A stretch of DNA of 57,003 nucleotides, taken from assembly GCF_000374425.1 (NCBI RefSeq), contig NZ_KB894380.1, forward strand, positions 1-57,003, in the 5' to 3' direction. Below are positions 7,800-18,792 of this stretch, piece after piece. This stretch comes from Acinetobacter tjernbergiae DSM 14971 = CIP 107465 (GTDB taxonomy: Bacteria; Pseudomonadota; Gammaproteobacteria; Pseudomonadales; Moraxellaceae). Both the position numbers and the translations under genes were made by a program. Every line of letters begins with the position of its first letter. Positions within the stretch are counted from its first letter, which is position 1. The notes under the pieces were generated by a model, which saw only the letters and a program-made list of their open reading frames with translations, ran no database searches and was not told where the DNA came from.

Positions 7800-10700
7800 G
7801 TGCAGAGTCATTTAAATGTAGATCAATGGGTTATGGCACGTGACCGTCACCGTTTAAATCGACTGCGCAAAGATAAAAGAACAGAAACAGCAGAAATCGA
7901 AAAACTGATTGAACAATCAAATCATAAAGTTAGACAACGTTTAGCACGACTTCCCAAGATTAAACTCAATCAAGACTTACCTGTAACACAATATGCAGAT
8001 CGTTTGATTACAGCGATTCAAGAGCATCAAGTGATTATTGTGGCAGGTGAAACGGGGTCGGGGAAAACCACCCAGCTTCCTCAAATCGCTATGTTGGCGG
8101 GTCGTGGTCTTACAGGCATGATTGGTCATACTCAGCCACGCCGTTTGGCTGCACGTAGCGTATCGCAACGTATTGCCGAAGAAGTGGGTGAAAAGCTCGG
8201 CGAGTCAATTGGTTTTAAAATCCGCTTCAATGAGCAGGGTTCGCAAGATTCCATCGTTCGTTTAATGACGGATGGTATTTTGTTGGCTGAATTGACCAAT
8301 GACCGATTCCTTTCAAAATATGACACCATTATTATTGATGAGGCGCATGAACGTTCACTCAATATTGATTTTATTATGGGTTATTTAAAGCAGCTTTTGC
8401 CGAAACGCCCTGATTTAAAAGTGATCGTGACCTCAGCGACTTTAGATGTAAATCGTTTTAGTCAATATTTCTATAATGCACCTGTTTTTGAGGTTGAAGG
8501 GCGCAGCTTTCCTGTTGAACTGCGTTATCGCCCGATTTCAGAGTTAAGCATTGGGGGGAGTGATGATGATGAATTTGATGATTTTGAAGAAAACCTACCA
8601 CGTGCAGTCGTAAAAGCAGTTGAAGAGTGTTTTGCCGATGCAGATGCCAAGGGTCATCCTGAACACGCTGATATTTTGATTTTTTCGAGTACTGAACAAG
8701 AGATTCGAGAGCTGCAAGAAACCTTACAAAAGCATGGTCCGCGGCATACTGAAATTTTGCCTTTATATGCACGCTTGGCACTGGCTGAACAGCAAAAGAT
8801 TTTCAGTCCAAGTGGTAAAGGGCGACGCATTATTATTGCAACCAACGTTGCAGAGACAGCATTGACTGTACCGAACATTCGTTATGTGATTGATAGCGGT
8901 TTCGCTCGTCTCTCTCGCTATAACTATCGCTCACGGGTGCAGCGCTTACCGATCGAAGCGATTTCACAGGCGGCAGCAAATCAGCGTAAAGGGCGTTGTG
9001 GGCGTATTGCGGCAGGTGTTTGTATTCGCTTGTATAGCGAAGAAGATTTTCAAAGTCGTCCTGAGTTTACCGAACCAGAGATCAAACGAACCAACTTAGC
9101 TTCTGTCATCTTACAGATGCAAAGTTTGGGTTTAGGTAATTTAGAAGATTTTGATTTTATTGAGCCACCTGATTTCCGTTTAGTCAATGATGGACGTAAG
9201 CTCTTGGTTGAGTTGGGCGCATTAAATGAACGTAAGAATGATTTAACCAAAGTCGGTCAAATGATGGCACGTATGCCGATTGATCCACGACTAGCCCGAA
9301 TGTTGATTGGTGGTGCGCACTTTGGGGTGTTGAAGGAAACCTTGATTATTGTCAGTGCCTTGGCGATTCAAGATCCGCGAGAACGACCTGCTGATAAACA
9401 GATGCAGGCCGATCAAAAGCATGCTTTATTCAAAGAAGCTGATTCAGACTTTTTATTCTATTTAAAACTTTGGAATACGCTACAAACCAGTCCTGATACG
9501 CAATCTGAAAACAAGCGTCGCCAATTTGCACGTCAGCACTTTTTAAGCTGGTTGCGCTTACGTGAATGGAAACAAACTCATCAGCAATTGGTTGAATTGG
9601 CTGAAGGCTTAAAGCTCAGTTTTAATGAAAAAGCAGCCAATTATGAAAATCTACATCGAGCTTTATTAACAGGTTTGCTTTCATTTATTGCCAATAAAAC
9701 TGATGAACGTAATACCTTTATGGCGGTACGTCAGCAAAAAGCCAAAGTCTTTCCAGCCAGCACTTTGCATAAAACCAATACCGCTTGGATTATGGCATTT
9801 GAAATGGTGGAAACCTCGCAAGTCTATTTACGCACTTTAGCGAAAATTGATCCTGAATGGATTTTGTTGGCTGCACGTGACTTATTGAAATATCATTATT
9901 TTGAGCCACACTGGTCGAAAAAAGCTGGCATTGTGAATGCTTATGCGCAAATTTCATTGTTTGGTTTAATCATTGAACCGAAGCGAATGATCAACTTTGA
10001 AAAAGTGGATCAACCCGCAGCGCATGAAATCTTTTTACGTGATGCGCTGACCACGGGTAATTTAGGCACTACACCACCATTTTTAAAACACAATTTATTG
10101 AAACTGGAAGAAGTTGAGCGGGTAGAGGATAAGTTGCGTCGTCGTGACTTGGTGGTGGATGAAGAAACCATTTACCAGTTCTATGCTGAGAAAGTACCGA
10201 CTGAAATTGCCAGTCGAAGTAGTTTTGAAGATTGGCGTGCCACAATTGAACCTGAACATCCACGTTATCTATTTGTTGACGATGATGCGTTATGGATGAA
10301 TGATCGACCAACCACACAACAATTTCCCGATTTCTTACATAATGGGCAACTCCGCTTGGCTGCAAGTTATCGCTTTGACCCAAGCCATGATGAAGATGGT
10401 GCAACGGTTAAAATCCCTGTGCAGGCTTTGCCACAAGTGGATGAGAAATTATGGTCTTGGGGAATTCCAGGTTGGCGACAGGATTTAATCGAAGCTTTAT
10501 TAAAGGCATTACCAAAAGATAAGCGCCGTAATTTAGTTCCGATCCCAGATACCACACGCAAGCTGATACAGGCAATTGATGCTGTACATTTATGTGAACA
10601 TCTTTTCCAATATTTGGCTTTTGCTTTACGTGGCGAGCAAATTACTGAAAAAGACTTTTCTTTTGAACGCATTGATCAATATCTGATACCTTTCATTAAA

Positions 10701-11654
10701 GTGGTTGATGAAAAAGGTAAATTGATTGCACAAGGTCGTGACTTGGATGAACTCAAGGCGCGTTGTCGTGTTGAAACCCATCGTCCAGTCAAGCAACAAG
10801 CAGGTGAATTTCAAACTTTCCCTGAAAACTTTATTTTTGAAGCTTCACAGAAAGTGACAGGTGTTGTGGTCAAGCAATATCAGGCTTTAGTTCCAAACAA
10901 AGCCTTTGCTGATCTCGATGTAAAAGATGAATCAGGTGTAGTGATTCAAACCTTTAATGACCAAGATGAAGCGATTAGGCTACATCGAGATGGTATTATT
11001 CGTCTTGTGCATATGCAGTTGGGTGATTTAATTCGCCAGTTGAAAAAACAAATTTCTAAGCCTTTGGCTTTGGCATATTCGCCATTGGGTGATCGGGCGA
11101 AATTGGAACAGATGCTGGTGTATGCCACATTACAAGTTTCTATTAAAGAACTGCCTAAAAATGCCAATGAATTTGAGCAGCTTGTTACGGATGTTAAAAA
11201 ACAGTTTTTAGCACATGGTCAACAGACCTTAGCTGATTTAACTGAGGTGTATACACAATGGCAACAAGTTCGCCGTGAACTTTTGCTGTTAGATCAAGCA
11301 ATTTTTGGTCGAAGTGTTGATGACATTGAAGATCAACTTGATTTAATGTCATTAGCAAACTTTGTTTATCGTCGACCTGCTGAGATTTGGCAGGAATACC
11401 CACGTTATTTAAAGGCCTTGCTATTGCGTTTAGATCGTTTGCCAAATAATCTACAACGTGACCTTGCTGCAATTAATGATGTTGATCCGTGGATGGACAA
11501 AGTATTTAAATTTAAAAATGATTCTAAGATCAAAGAGATGTATTTGATGTTGGAAGAATTTAGGATTTCCTTGTTTTCTCAACCGATGAAAACAAAGCTG
11601 CCTATTTCACCAACTAGATTACAAAAACTATGGGATCGTTTAGCAATCGGTTAA
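7800..11654 (+). CDS. hrpA: ATP-dependent RNA helicase HrpA
   Basis: DEAH-box RNA helicase of about 1284 residues (E. coli 1300), implicated in mRNA handling and ribosome rescue. In order: Walker A GETGSGKTTQ, then TQPRRLAA, DEAHERS, SATLD, the second RecA domain with TNVAETALTVPNIRYVID and QRKGRCGR, and a long C-terminal region of the HrpA type. The frame is open from TTG 7737, but that codon's Shine-Dalgarno bases lie inside the 7699-7733 hairpin. GTG 7800, with AGGAAA 8 bases upstream, places the start close to the E. coli N-terminus and is preferred. ATG 7833 is a further alternative. Confidence 0.95.
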   Translation: MQSHLNVDQWVMARDRHRLNRLRKDKRTETAEIEKLIEQSNHKVRQRLARLPKIKLNQDLPVTQYADRLITAIQEHQVIIVAGETGSGKTTQLPQIAMLAGRGLTGMIGHTQPRRLAARSVSQRIAEEVGEKLGESIGFKIRFNEQGSQDSIVRLMTDGILLAELTNDRFLSKYDTIIIDEAHERSLNIDFIMGYLKQLLPKRPDLKVIVTSATLDVNRFSQYFYNAPVFEVEGRSFPVELRYRPISELSIGGSDDDEFDDFEENLPRAVVKAVEECFADADAKGHPEHADILIFSSTEQEIRELQETLQKHGPRHTEILPLYARLALAEQQKIFSPSGKGRRIIIATNVAETALTVPNIRYVIDSGFARLSRYNYRSRVQRLPIEAISQAAANQRKGRCGRIAAGVCIRLYSEEDFQSRPEFTEPEIKRTNLASVILQMQSLGLGNLEDFDFIEPPDFRLVNDGRKLLVELGALNERKNDLTKVGQMMARMPIDPRLARMLIGGAHFGVLKETLIIVSALAIQDPRERPADKQMQADQKHALFKEADSDFLFYLKLWNTLQTSPDTQSENKRRQFARQHFLSWLRLREWKQTHQQLVELAEGLKLSFNEKAANYENLHRALLTGLLSFIANKTDERNTFMAVRQQKAKVFPASTLHKTNTAWIMAFEMVETSQVYLRTLAKIDPEWILLAARDLLKYHYFEPHWSKKAGIVNAYAQISLFGLIIEPKRMINFEKVDQPAAHEIFLRDALTTGNLGTTPPFLKHNLLKLEEVERVEDKLRRRDLVVDEETIYQFYAEKVPTEIASRSSFEDWRATIEPEHPRYLFVDDDALWMNDRPTTQQFPDFLHNGQLRLAASYRFDPSHDEDGATVKIPVQALPQVDEKLWSWGIPGWRQDLIEALLKALPKDKRRNLVPIPDTTRKLIQAIDAVHLCEHLFQYLAFALRGEQITEKDFSFERIDQYLIPFIKVVDEKGKLIAQGRDLDELKARCRVETHRPVKQQAGEFQTFPENFIFEASQKVTGVVVKQYQALVPNKAFADLDVKDESGVVIQTFNDQDEAIRLHRDGIIRLVHMQLGDLIRQLKKQISKPLALAYSPLGDRAKLEQMLVYATLQVSIKELPKNANEFEQLVTDVKKQFLAHGQQTLADLTEVYTQWQQVRRELLLLDQAIFGRSVDDIEDQLDLMSLANFVYRRPAEIWQEYPRYLKALLLRLDRLPNNLQRDLAAINDVDPWMDKVFKFKNDSKIKEMYLMLEEFRISLFSQPMKTKLPISPTRLQKLWDRLAIG

Positions 11655-11700
11655 ACTGAGCAATGATGAAAGTTAGAACCATTCTTTACAGGAGTTTTAC

Positions 11701-12807
11701 ATGGGCATCCGTATAACAGGTACAGGTTTATTTCACCCGACCGAATCTATTTCCAATGCAGAGTTGGTTGAAAGCCTAAATGCTTATGTAGAACAATATA
11801 ATCAAGACAATGCAGGTAGAATTTCGGCAGGTGAATTAGAGCCTTTACGTGGCTCAAGCCCTGAGTTTATTGAAAAAGCATCTGGTATCCAGCGCCGTTA
11901 TGTGGTCGAAAAGTCAGGCATCCTTGATCCGACTCGTTTACGTCCACGTTTGCAAGAACGTAGCAATGATGAGCTTTCACTTCAAGCGGAGTGGGGTGTT
12001 ATTGCGGCAAAACAAGCGATGGAAAATGCAGGCGTTACCGCAGCAGATATTGATGTTGTAATTTTGGCTTGTTCAAATATGCAGCGTGCTTATCCTGCAG
12101 TCGCGATTGAGATTCAATCTGCGCTTGGCATTCAAGGCTATGCCTATGATATGAATGTGGCATGTTCTGCTGCGACATTCGGTTTAAAGCAAGCTTATGA
12201 TGCGGTGAAATGTGGCGCTCGCCGTGTATTATTGTTGAATGTCGAAATTACTTCTGGTCATTTAGACTATCGTACTCGTGATGCACATTTTATCTTTGGT
12301 GATGTGGCAACGGCTTCAATTATCGAAGAAACTGAAACTAAATCAGGTTACGAAATCTTAGATATTCATTTGTTTACTCAGTTCTCAAATAATATCCGTA
12401 ACAACTTTGGTTTCTTAAACCGTAGTGAAGATGCGGTTGTGGATGATAAGTTGTTCCGTCAAGATGGTCGTAAAGTCTTTAAAGAAGTATGTCCATTGGT
12501 TGCAAAAATGATCACTGCACAATTAGAAAAGTTGCAATTGTCCGCTGAACAGATCAAACGTTTTTGGTTACATCAAGCCAATGCCAATATGAACGAATTA
12601 ATTTTAAAACTCGTTGTGGGTAAAGATGCCGACTTAGAGCGCGCACCTATTATTTTAGATGAATTTGCCAATACGTCTTCTGCGGGTGTCATTATTGCGA
12701 TGCATCGCACGGGAGAGCAAGTGGATAATGGTGAATATGCGGTGATCTCATCATTCGGTGCGGGTTATTCAGTGGGTTCGATTATTGTACAAAAACACAT
12801 TGTATAA
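11701..12807 (+). CDS. Beta-ketoacyl-ACP synthase III-type thiolase-fold enzyme
   Basis: KAS III (FabH-like) condensing enzyme of 368 residues, longer than E. coli FabH (317). The catalytic triad is visible: Cys155 in NVACSAATF, His in [11 protein letters not shown] and Asn in [11 protein letters not shown]. An insertion near residues 30-90 accounts for the extra length and resembles the 370-residue group that includes Pseudomonas PA3286, which feeds beta-oxidation intermediates into fatty acid synthesis. Whether this protein is the main FabH or such a shunt enzyme is not decided by sequence. AGGAG lies 7 bases before the ATG. Confidence 0.88.
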   Translation: MGIRITGTGLFHPTESISNAELVESLNAYVEQYNQDNAGRISAGELEPLRGSSPEFIEKASGIQRRYVVEKSGILDPTRLRPRLQERSNDELSLQAEWGVIAAKQAMENAGVTAADIDVVILACSNMQRAYPAVAIEIQSALGIQGYAYDMNVACSAATFGLKQAYDAVKCGARRVLLLNVEITSGHLDYRTRDAHFIFGDVATASIIEETETKSGYEILDIHLFTQFSNNIRNNFGFLNRSEDAVVDDKLFRQDGRKVFKEVCPLVAKMITAQLEKLQLSAEQIKRFWLHQANANMNELILKLVVGKDADLERAPIILDEFANTSSAGVIIAMHRTGEQVDNGEYAVISSFGAGYSVGSIIVQKHIV

Positions 12808-12827
12808 ATTTTAGTTAAATATTTAAT

Positions 12828-12861
12828 AAAAAACACCACATCATATAATGTGGTGTTTTTT
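12828..12861. terminator. Bidirectional terminator
   Basis: AAAAAACACCACA pairs with TGTGGTGTTTTTT around TCATATAA. It has T runs on both strands and serves the convergent genes at 11701 and 12878. Confidence 0.88.
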
Positions 12862-12877
12862 TATTGGTTGAGTGGAT

Positions 12878-14581
12878 TTATTTGAATAAAATAGCTAAAT
12901 CAATAACTTGAGGTGTTGTGTTGTTTCCAATCGTGGATGCAGCTAAATTGGGTACACCATCGGCATTGATTGCCAATCTTGCACGTGGGGTTGTAATTGT
13001 AGTGTCGCTATTTAAATCAATGCGATAAAGAACAGATGCACCTGATTCACCTGAAATAGTTGCAAGGGCATAACCATTGTCTCCACCTGCAATATCAAAA
13101 CCACTATCTGTTCCCAAATTAATGCCCAAATCTCCAATTAAATTTAGTGTGCCATTATTCGGTGGACTTTGTTTAGTCAGTGTTTTGTTACCTTGGTCTA
13201 AATCAAAAAGTTCCGTGGCTAGGGCCGCTACAGACGTTTTAAAACTATTGGTATAGGCTGCTGCTGTCACTTTTGCACCTGTCGCACCATTAATATCACC
13301 ATCTTTAAGTGTATCGCCTGTATCAACATTGATTCTTAAATTTTGTCCTGTATTGCTGATCACACGTAAACGGTCAGCGCTTGGATTAAAATCAACCGCA
13401 AAGCTTGTCCCTTCTAGCGCAGTAAAACTGCTGCCTGTTGCAGGTTTTAATGCGGTGACTAAGCTAGCCAAACCAGTGTCTGTATTGATGGTATATAAGT
13501 TGGCTTTATTGGTAATTCCGTAAAGCTTTGCTGAATGCTCTGTTGAGGTTCTTAAGCGATAGTCAATGCCAATGAATCTCTCATCGACGAGTAAACCTGT
13601 TAAGGTTTTTTCAGTTACTGTATTTGGATTGTTTAACGCGAAATTTAATAACTTGTTATTTGCAGTTAGGCCAAAGCCTTGTGCTGTTGCATCGCTTGCT
13701 CTTTTTAGTGCAATTCCCCGAATACCCATTGAATTAAAGCTATTCGCCAAATCACTTGATGCATAAACGGTATCATTACTGCTACCAATATTTGCCAGGT
13801 TAAGCTGATAAAATTTATAGGCGCCTGAAGTGAGTTTGAGTGCAGCAAAGCCAACATTATTCACGGGATCAATATCAAAGCCGCCACCGCCATTGGTATT
13901 AATATCTGCACCTAGCGCCGCTGAAATTCCGAGTGTTCCTGCATTCGCATTTTGTAGATAAATTCGGTCAGAATTTTGATCAATGCTATATAGCTTGGTT
14001 GAGCCTGTACCAGCAAAAGCATTGGTATATGCTGCTGCAACCACTGCAGGATTAGCTTCAGTCAGCTTAATGCTACCATCGGTAATGGTTGCACCTGTGT
14101 CGACATTGATTCGAAGGTTTTGTCCTGTATCACTAATCACACGTAAACGGTCTGCGACAGGATTAAAGTTAACACTAATGAGATTGGGATTGCCAATGAT
14201 CTGACTGAACGGGGTATTTCCATCAGTGGTATCTGCTGGATCTGCCATTAATTTTCTGACAAAGGTTGCAACGCCTGTTGTTGGATTGAGAGTATAAATA
14301 TTTCCAAGTAAACCAACCGCATAAAGCTTGCTGTCTTTAGGTCGATAATCAATACCAACCAATTCATCACCAGATTGTAAGCCTGTGATTTTGAGATTGG
14401 ATACGATTTTGTTGGGTGTCATTCGGTCAATAGAACTAATCATTCCATCATTGGTTAGAATTAAAGTATCTCCAGTGTTGTTATTGGATAATTCAGAGTC
14501 ATCATTTGAATCACTATTACAACCTAATAATGCCAAACTACTGAGTGTTGCAACAGCTAGGGCAGTCATTTTTTTATTCAT
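12878..14581 (-). CDS. DUF4394 lipoprotein (two tandem domains)
   Basis: Predicted lipoprotein of 567 residues. The start MNKKMTALAV is chosen because a lipoprotein signal with lipobox LALLGC (Cys about residue 21) follows directly; the upstream extension has no such support. A low-complexity D/N/S linker comes next, then two tandem copies of the DUF4394 repeat. Each contains the phrase NFNPxADRLRVIS(D/N)TGQNLRINVDTG (split here by variant residues) and a GGGFDI or DSGFDI segment. The domain looks like a beta-propeller-type extracellular fold. Function unknown. It stands alone. Confidence 0.85.
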   Translation of the reverse strand: MNKKMTALAVATLSSLALLGCNSDSNDDSELSNNNTGDTLILTNDGMISSIDRMTPNKIVSNLKITGLQSGDELVGIDYRPKDSKLYAVGLLGNIYTLNPTTGVATFVRKLMADPADTTDGNTPFSQIIGNPNLISVNFNPVADRLRVISDTGQNLRINVDTGATITDGSIKLTEANPAVVAAAYTNAFAGTGSTKLYSIDQNSDRIYLQNANAGTLGISAALGADINTNGGGGFDIDPVNNVGFAALKLTSGAYKFYQLNLANIGSSNDTVYASSDLANSFNSMGIRGIALKRASDATAQGFGLTANNKLLNFALNNPNTVTEKTLTGLLVDERFIGIDYRLRTSTEHSAKLYGITNKANLYTINTDTGLASLVTALKPATGSSFTALEGTSFAVDFNPSADRLRVISNTGQNLRINVDTGDTLKDGDINGATGAKVTAAAYTNSFKTSVAALATELFDLDQGNKTLTKQSPPNNGTLNLIGDLGINLGTDSGFDIAGGDNGYALATISGESGASVLYRIDLNSDTTITTPRARLAINADGVPNLAASTIGNNTTPQVIDLAILFK

Positions 14582-14930
14582 TTTTTCTAATCCTGATTGA
14601 TATGTTTTTGTAAGAAGAAAGATATCCCATATCTTTTGAACTTCTTGTTGTTGGCGTAAGGACAATGTAAAAATTTTTGAACTGAAAAATTTGAGCGAAT
14701 AATTTTCAGGTGGATGATTTCAAAAAAATTTATAAACTTTACTCAGGATATAAGTGTCTATATATGAAGTAAATTAATGTTTTTAAGTGATTTTTTTGTA
14801 ATTAAGTTGTGAGTTGTAATTATTCACATGGGCTTCACAGCGCTTAATGAACATTTATTTTATGAACAGAATTGTTTTTAAAGATTCGAACTGAGGTTAA
14901 TTAATTTTGGACATCTTTATTTAGAGAAGC
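14582..14930. other. Intergenic region without a recognised gene
   Basis: About 350 bp of AT-rich sequence upstream of the DUF4394 lipoprotein gene and beyond the lipoyl synthase hairpin. No ORF, RNA gene or repeat was recognised. Confidence 0.5.
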
Positions 14931-14964
14931 GTAGATAAAGAGAATTCTAATTCTCTTTATCTAC
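14931..14964 (-). terminator. Perfect 16-bp inverted repeat after lipoyl synthase
   Basis: GTAGATAAAGAGAATT at 14931-14946 is the exact reverse complement of 14949-14964, with only CT between. It lies 7 bp past the stop codon of the lipoyl synthase gene. A terminator or mRNA 3'-end structure is likely, although a T tract is lacking. Confidence 0.55.
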
Positions 14965-14971
14965 TAGAGGT

Positions 14972-15985
14972 TTATGCTTCAACCACCTGAACAGCAATTT
15001 TCTTAGCAGGATCGACTTTACGGCGTACTGCTGGAACAGGTTCACCATGATATTGGCGATCGGCAAAGTAGCTTGAGCGAACCATTGGTGCTGACCAAAT
15101 ATTTTTAAAACCAAGTTTACGACCATGCTCAGCATAACGCTCGAATTCTTCTGGTGTTACAAAGCGGTCGATTGGTGCATGTTGCTTAGATGGTTGTAGA
15201 TATTGACCGATCGTCACGTAGTCCACATCATGTGCACGAAGATCATCTAATAAAGCAATCACTTCTTCTTCAGTTTCACCAATACCCACCATCAAACCAC
15301 ATTTGGTTGGGACATCAGGACAGTATTCTTTAAACATTTTTAACAGATTTAAAGAATGCTGATAATCAGAACCTGGACGCATCGCTTTATATAGGCGAGG
15401 TACGGTTTCAATATTGTGATTGAATACATCGGGTGGACATTCAGTCATGATGCGTAAAGCAATATCCATACGACCACGAAAGTCTGGTACTAAAATTTCT
15501 AACAACGTTTTTGGGCTAAGTGCACGAGCTTCTTTAATACAATCCACAAAATGCTGAGCGCCACCATCTAATAAGTCATCACGATCTACAGAGGTAATGA
15601 CGGCATATTTAAGACCTAAATTAGAGATGGTTTCTGCCATATGGCGTGGTTCATCAGGGTCAAGGGCATTTGGACGACCATGTGCAACGTCACAGAACGG
15701 GCAACGGCGAGTACAAATATCACCCATGATCATAAAGGTTGCTGTACCACCACCAAAACATTCAGGCAGATTTGGACAGGCAGCTTCTTCACAAACAGTA
15801 TGGAGTTTTTGCGAACGTAGAGTTGTTTTTATACGCTGAACCTCTTCAGGGGCAGCCATTTTGACGCGAATCCAGTCTGGTTTACGAGGCACTTCAACCG
15901 TAGGAATAACTTTTACAGGAATTCTTGCGACTTTTTCTGCGCCACGAAGTTTTATCCCCTGTTCTGGTTTACGGTGTTCAGACAT
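14972..15985 (-). CDS. lipA: Lipoyl synthase
   Basis: Radical-SAM enzyme inserting two sulfur atoms into protein-bound octanoyl groups to make lipoyl cofactors for 2-oxoacid dehydrogenases and the glycine cleavage system. From the ATG at 15985 ([10 protein letters not shown]) it has 337 residues. The auxiliary iron-sulfur cluster ligands are in [12 protein letters not shown], the radical-SAM CX3CX2C motif is CTRRCPFC, and the C-terminal RSSYFA motif is present. An upstream ATG would add 27 AT-rich-encoded residues and is rejected. No lipB octanoyltransferase gene is adjacent. Confidence 0.97.
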   Translation of the reverse strand: MSEHRKPEQGIKLRGAEKVARIPVKVIPTVEVPRKPDWIRVKMAAPEEVQRIKTTLRSQKLHTVCEEAACPNLPECFGGGTATFMIMGDICTRRCPFCDVAHGRPNALDPDEPRHMAETISNLGLKYAVITSVDRDDLLDGGAQHFVDCIKEARALSPKTLLEILVPDFRGRMDIALRIMTECPPDVFNHNIETVPRLYKAMRPGSDYQHSLNLLKMFKEYCPDVPTKCGLMVGIGETEEEVIALLDDLRAHDVDYVTIGQYLQPSKQHAPIDRFVTPEEFERYAEHGRKLGFKNIWSAPMVRSSYFADRQYHGEPVPAVRRKVDPAKKIAVQVVEA

Positions 15986-16175
15986 GTATTTTCTACAACC
16001 TATTACTTGAGATATTCGATTATTATAGTCAAATTTATTGGTGTATAGGATGAAATAGGTATTCATTTTGAAAATGTAAATATATAAAAATATATAGTTG
16101 AGAAATACATTAATTCAACGCATAGTAGTTATCATCTATAAAGCAATAAATGGTTAAGAGTCAAAGGAGCTTTGA

Positions 16176-17591
16176 ATGCCACGTAAGAAAGAGGTCGTTG
16201 GTGGGAATGTTGTTAAGTATGATGCAGTCATTCTCGGTTCTGGCCCAGCTGGCGAAGGCGCGGCAATGAAGCTTGCAAAAGCAGGTAAACGAGTTGCAAT
16301 TGTTGATATTCGTGATCAACTCGGTGGAAACTGTGCACATGTAGGAACGATTCCAAGTAAAGCTTTACGTCAAACGGTTTCAAGTATTATTCGTTATCAA
16401 CGTGATCCAATGTTTCAAAAAGTAGGTGAATGGAAACAATTCACCATGAAACAAGTCTTACGTAATGCACATAAAGTCATTCAGCAGCAAGTTGATACGC
16501 ATACACGGTTTTATGACCGTAATAAAATTGAAGTTTTTCATGGTCGTGCTTATATCCAAGACAAAAATACAGTTTTGATTTTTGGACAGGATGGCACGAA
16601 AGATACAATCATTTGCAAGCAGATCGTGATTGCGACAGGTAGCCGTCCATATCAACCTCAAGGTTTAGATTTTAATCATCCGCGTGTATTTGATTCAGAC
16701 AAGATTTTAGATCTTGATTATTCAATTCAAAAAATTATTATTTATGGCGCCGGTGTTATTGGCTGTGAATATGCATCGATCTTCATTGGTTTAGATCATA
16801 AAGTTGATTTGATCAATACTCAGCAAAAATTATTAAGTTATCTCGATGATGAAATTGCAGATGCGCTGTCTTATCATTTGCGTGAGCAAGGTGTCTTAAT
16901 TCGTCACAATGAACAAATTGACCGTTTAGAAACGTTTGATGACCATGTTGTGTTGCACTTGCTGAGTGGTAAGAAGATCAAAGCTGATGCAATTTTATGG
17001 TGTAATGGTCGTTCAGGAAATACCGATGGTCTTGGCTTAGAAAATGTTGGTTTAACACCGAATAGTCGTGGTCAGTTGATGGTGAATGACCAATATCAAA
17101 CTGAAGTTGACAATATTTATGCTGCGGGTGATGTGATTGGTTGGCCATCACTTGCTTCCGCTGCCTATGACCAAGGTCGTTGTGCAGGTGCAAATATGGT
17201 CGGTGAGAAAAATGTTAAACCGATTCGAGATGTGCCAACAGGGATTTACACGATTCCCGAAATTTCATCAATTGGTAAGACTGAACAGCAATTGACTGAA
17301 GAAAAAGTCCCTTATGAAGTAGGGCAAGCATCTTTCCGTCATTTGGCACGCGCACAAATCACGGGCGATACCGTGGGTGAATTAAAGGTTTTATTCCATC
17401 GTGACACTTTGGAAGTATTGGGAATCCATTGCTTTGGTAATAATGCAGCAGAGATTATTCATATTGGGCAAGTGGTGATGCATAGTCCAGACAATACTTT
17501 AAAGTATTTTGTTGAAACGACATTTAACTATCCAACTATGGCAGAAGCGTATCGTGTGGCTTCTTTAAATGGTATGAATCGTTTGTTCTAA
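16176..17591 (+). CDS. sthA: Soluble pyridine nucleotide transhydrogenase
   Basis: FAD-containing enzyme that moves hydride between NADPH and NAD+, 471 residues. FAD-binding motif [10 protein letters not shown] occurs near residue 20, the NAD(H)-binding motif [13 protein letters not shown] near 190, and the dimerisation domain ends with [12 protein letters not shown]. The usual redox-active CxxxxC of the disulfide reductase family is changed to CAHVGT, so one cysteine is lost. That is diagnostic of SthA rather than of lipoamide dehydrogenase or glutathione reductase. AAAGGAG lies 7-8 bases before the ATG. Confidence 0.95.
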   Translation: MPRKKEVVGGNVVKYDAVILGSGPAGEGAAMKLAKAGKRVAIVDIRDQLGGNCAHVGTIPSKALRQTVSSIIRYQRDPMFQKVGEWKQFTMKQVLRNAHKVIQQQVDTHTRFYDRNKIEVFHGRAYIQDKNTVLIFGQDGTKDTIICKQIVIATGSRPYQPQGLDFNHPRVFDSDKILDLDYSIQKIIIYGAGVIGCEYASIFIGLDHKVDLINTQQKLLSYLDDEIADALSYHLREQGVLIRHNEQIDRLETFDDHVVLHLLSGKKIKADAILWCNGRSGNTDGLGLENVGLTPNSRGQLMVNDQYQTEVDNIYAAGDVIGWPSLASAAYDQGRCAGANMVGEKNVKPIRDVPTGIYTIPEISSIGKTEQQLTEEKVPYEVGQASFRHLARAQITGDTVGELKVLFHRDTLEVLGIHCFGNNAAEIIHIGQVVMHSPDNTLKYFVETTFNYPTMAEAYRVASLNGMNRLF

Positions 17592-17615
17592 GTCATCTAG
17601 ATTTTGTATGATCTG

Positions 17616-17645
17616 AATGCCAATCAACTTGATTGGCATTTTACT
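17616..17645 (+). terminator. Hairpin after sthA
   Basis: AATGCCAATC pairs with GATTGGCATT around AACTT and is followed by a short T-rich stretch. A probable terminator. Confidence 0.65.
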
Positions 17646-17671
17646 ATCTACGTCTAAATAAAAGGCTTGCT

Positions 17672-18148
17672 ATGAAAGCTCAGAAAAATAATTTAATGAT
17701 TGTTGTGGTTGTCGTTCTTCTTGCTGTGATCTATTGGGGCTTAGACTTCAAGCAGAAACAAAATACAACTCATGATGTAAGGGCACAGCCACGTTCAATA
17801 GAGGTTGTGATAGATGATCAACAACAGATCATGCAAGCCTACCAGCAGCAACGAAGCAATCTTCAAGTTCAAGCACAAGGAATTGTAAAAGCGGTTTTGC
17901 CTGATGACAATGAAGGCTCAAGGCATCAGAAAATGATTCTAAAACTGGAGAATGGTTTAACGGTTTTGATCGCGCATAATATTGATTTAGCACCAAGAAT
18001 AGACGGGCTAAAAAAGGGCGATACAGTTGCATTTTTTGGAGAATATGAATACAACCCAAAAGGCGGAGTCATTCATTGGACGCACCATGATCCGCAAGGA
18101 AAACATAGTGATGGTTGGCTAAAATATAAGGGGAAAACATATCAATAA
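17672..18148 (+). CDS. DUF3465 protein, membrane-anchored
   Basis: Protein of 158 residues with one N-terminal membrane segment (about residues 8-27) and a periplasmic C-terminal DUF3465 domain. That domain reads as a small beta-barrel-like region (VQAQGIVKAVLPDD, MILKLENGLTVLIAHNIDLA) ending in VIHWTHHDPQGKHSDGWL. Function unknown. The ATG at 17672 is chosen because AAAGG precedes it and the signal anchor follows at once. Confidence 0.8.
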   Translation: MKAQKNNLMIVVVVVLLAVIYWGLDFKQKQNTTHDVRAQPRSIEVVIDDQQQIMQAYQQQRSNLQVQAQGIVKAVLPDDNEGSRHQKMILKLENGLTVLIAHNIDLAPRIDGLKKGDTVAFFGEYEYNPKGGVIHWTHHDPQGKHSDGWLKYKGKTYQ

Positions 18149-18188
18149 TATTTTCCCGTTATCCCCAATTCTATTTATGTACTCTAAA

Positions 18189-18641
18189 TCAGCTTGTAAG
18201 CGCCAATTTTTGACGAGATTTCCATTTAGGTAGTACTTTAGCTAAATAAGCGTCCATACACCATACAGGGCCAATCAGGAGGAATTGTAAGTCTTTAAAG
18301 AAAGAAGGCTTTTTACCTTCTACTTTATGCCCATAAAATTGCCCAATCCATGCAATCACAAAAATCCCGATATAGAATCCAACGCCTACAGGCAGGATCA
18401 AAATCAGCCATGCCATCACCACTAATAACGCTGCCATCGCTACTGCAAGCACGATGTCTAGGCGTGCATAAAAAACCAAAGTAAGTACCAGTAGTAATGC
18501 GGTGAGTAGGGTGCTGAAATGGGCAAGAATACCAATAATGGAAAAAAGAATCGCTGGGACACAGACCCAGTGAATTTTTTTATTGGTTTGGTTTTGATGG
18601 CTATCACTGTATTCATCAAACCATTCATCAATCGATTTCAC
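18189..18641 (-). CDS. Mpo1/DUF962 family membrane protein
   Basis: Membrane protein of 150 residues with a GTG start preceded by AAGGAG. It has a conserved N-terminal HQNQTNKKIHWVCVP, three to four hydrophobic segments between residues 28 and 115, and the conserved GHKVEGKKPSFFKDLQF. This is the DUF962 family. Its yeast member Mpo1 is an iron-dependent dioxygenase acting on 2-hydroxy fatty acids. The same chemistry here is inferred, not shown. It stands alone, convergent with the DUF3465 gene. Confidence 0.82.
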   Translation of the reverse strand: MKSIDEWFDEYSDSHQNQTNKKIHWVCVPAILFSIIGILAHFSTLLTALLLVLTLVFYARLDIVLAVAMAALLVVMAWLILILPVGVGFYIGIFVIAWIGQFYGHKVEGKKPSFFKDLQFLLIGPVWCMDAYLAKVLPKWKSRQKLALTS

Positions 18642-18746
18642 AGCGCGCTCCTTGCAGTATTCATTTTTATTTACTCAATATACCGAAGAAAAGAATAAGG
18701 GTCAAAATGATTCAATAGACTCTAATATGCGCATGCTATAGAAAAC

Positions 18747-18773
18747 ACAAAAGCCACATGAAGTGGCTTTTGT
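18747..18773 (-). terminator. Terminator downstream of the rlpA-like gene
   Basis: ACAAAAGCCAC pairs with GTGGCTTTTGT around ATGAA, 20 bp beyond the stop codon of the minus-strand gene. The T-rich arm gives partial tails in both directions. Confidence 0.7.
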
Positions 18774-18792
18774 TGGAGATAAATGAATGTAC

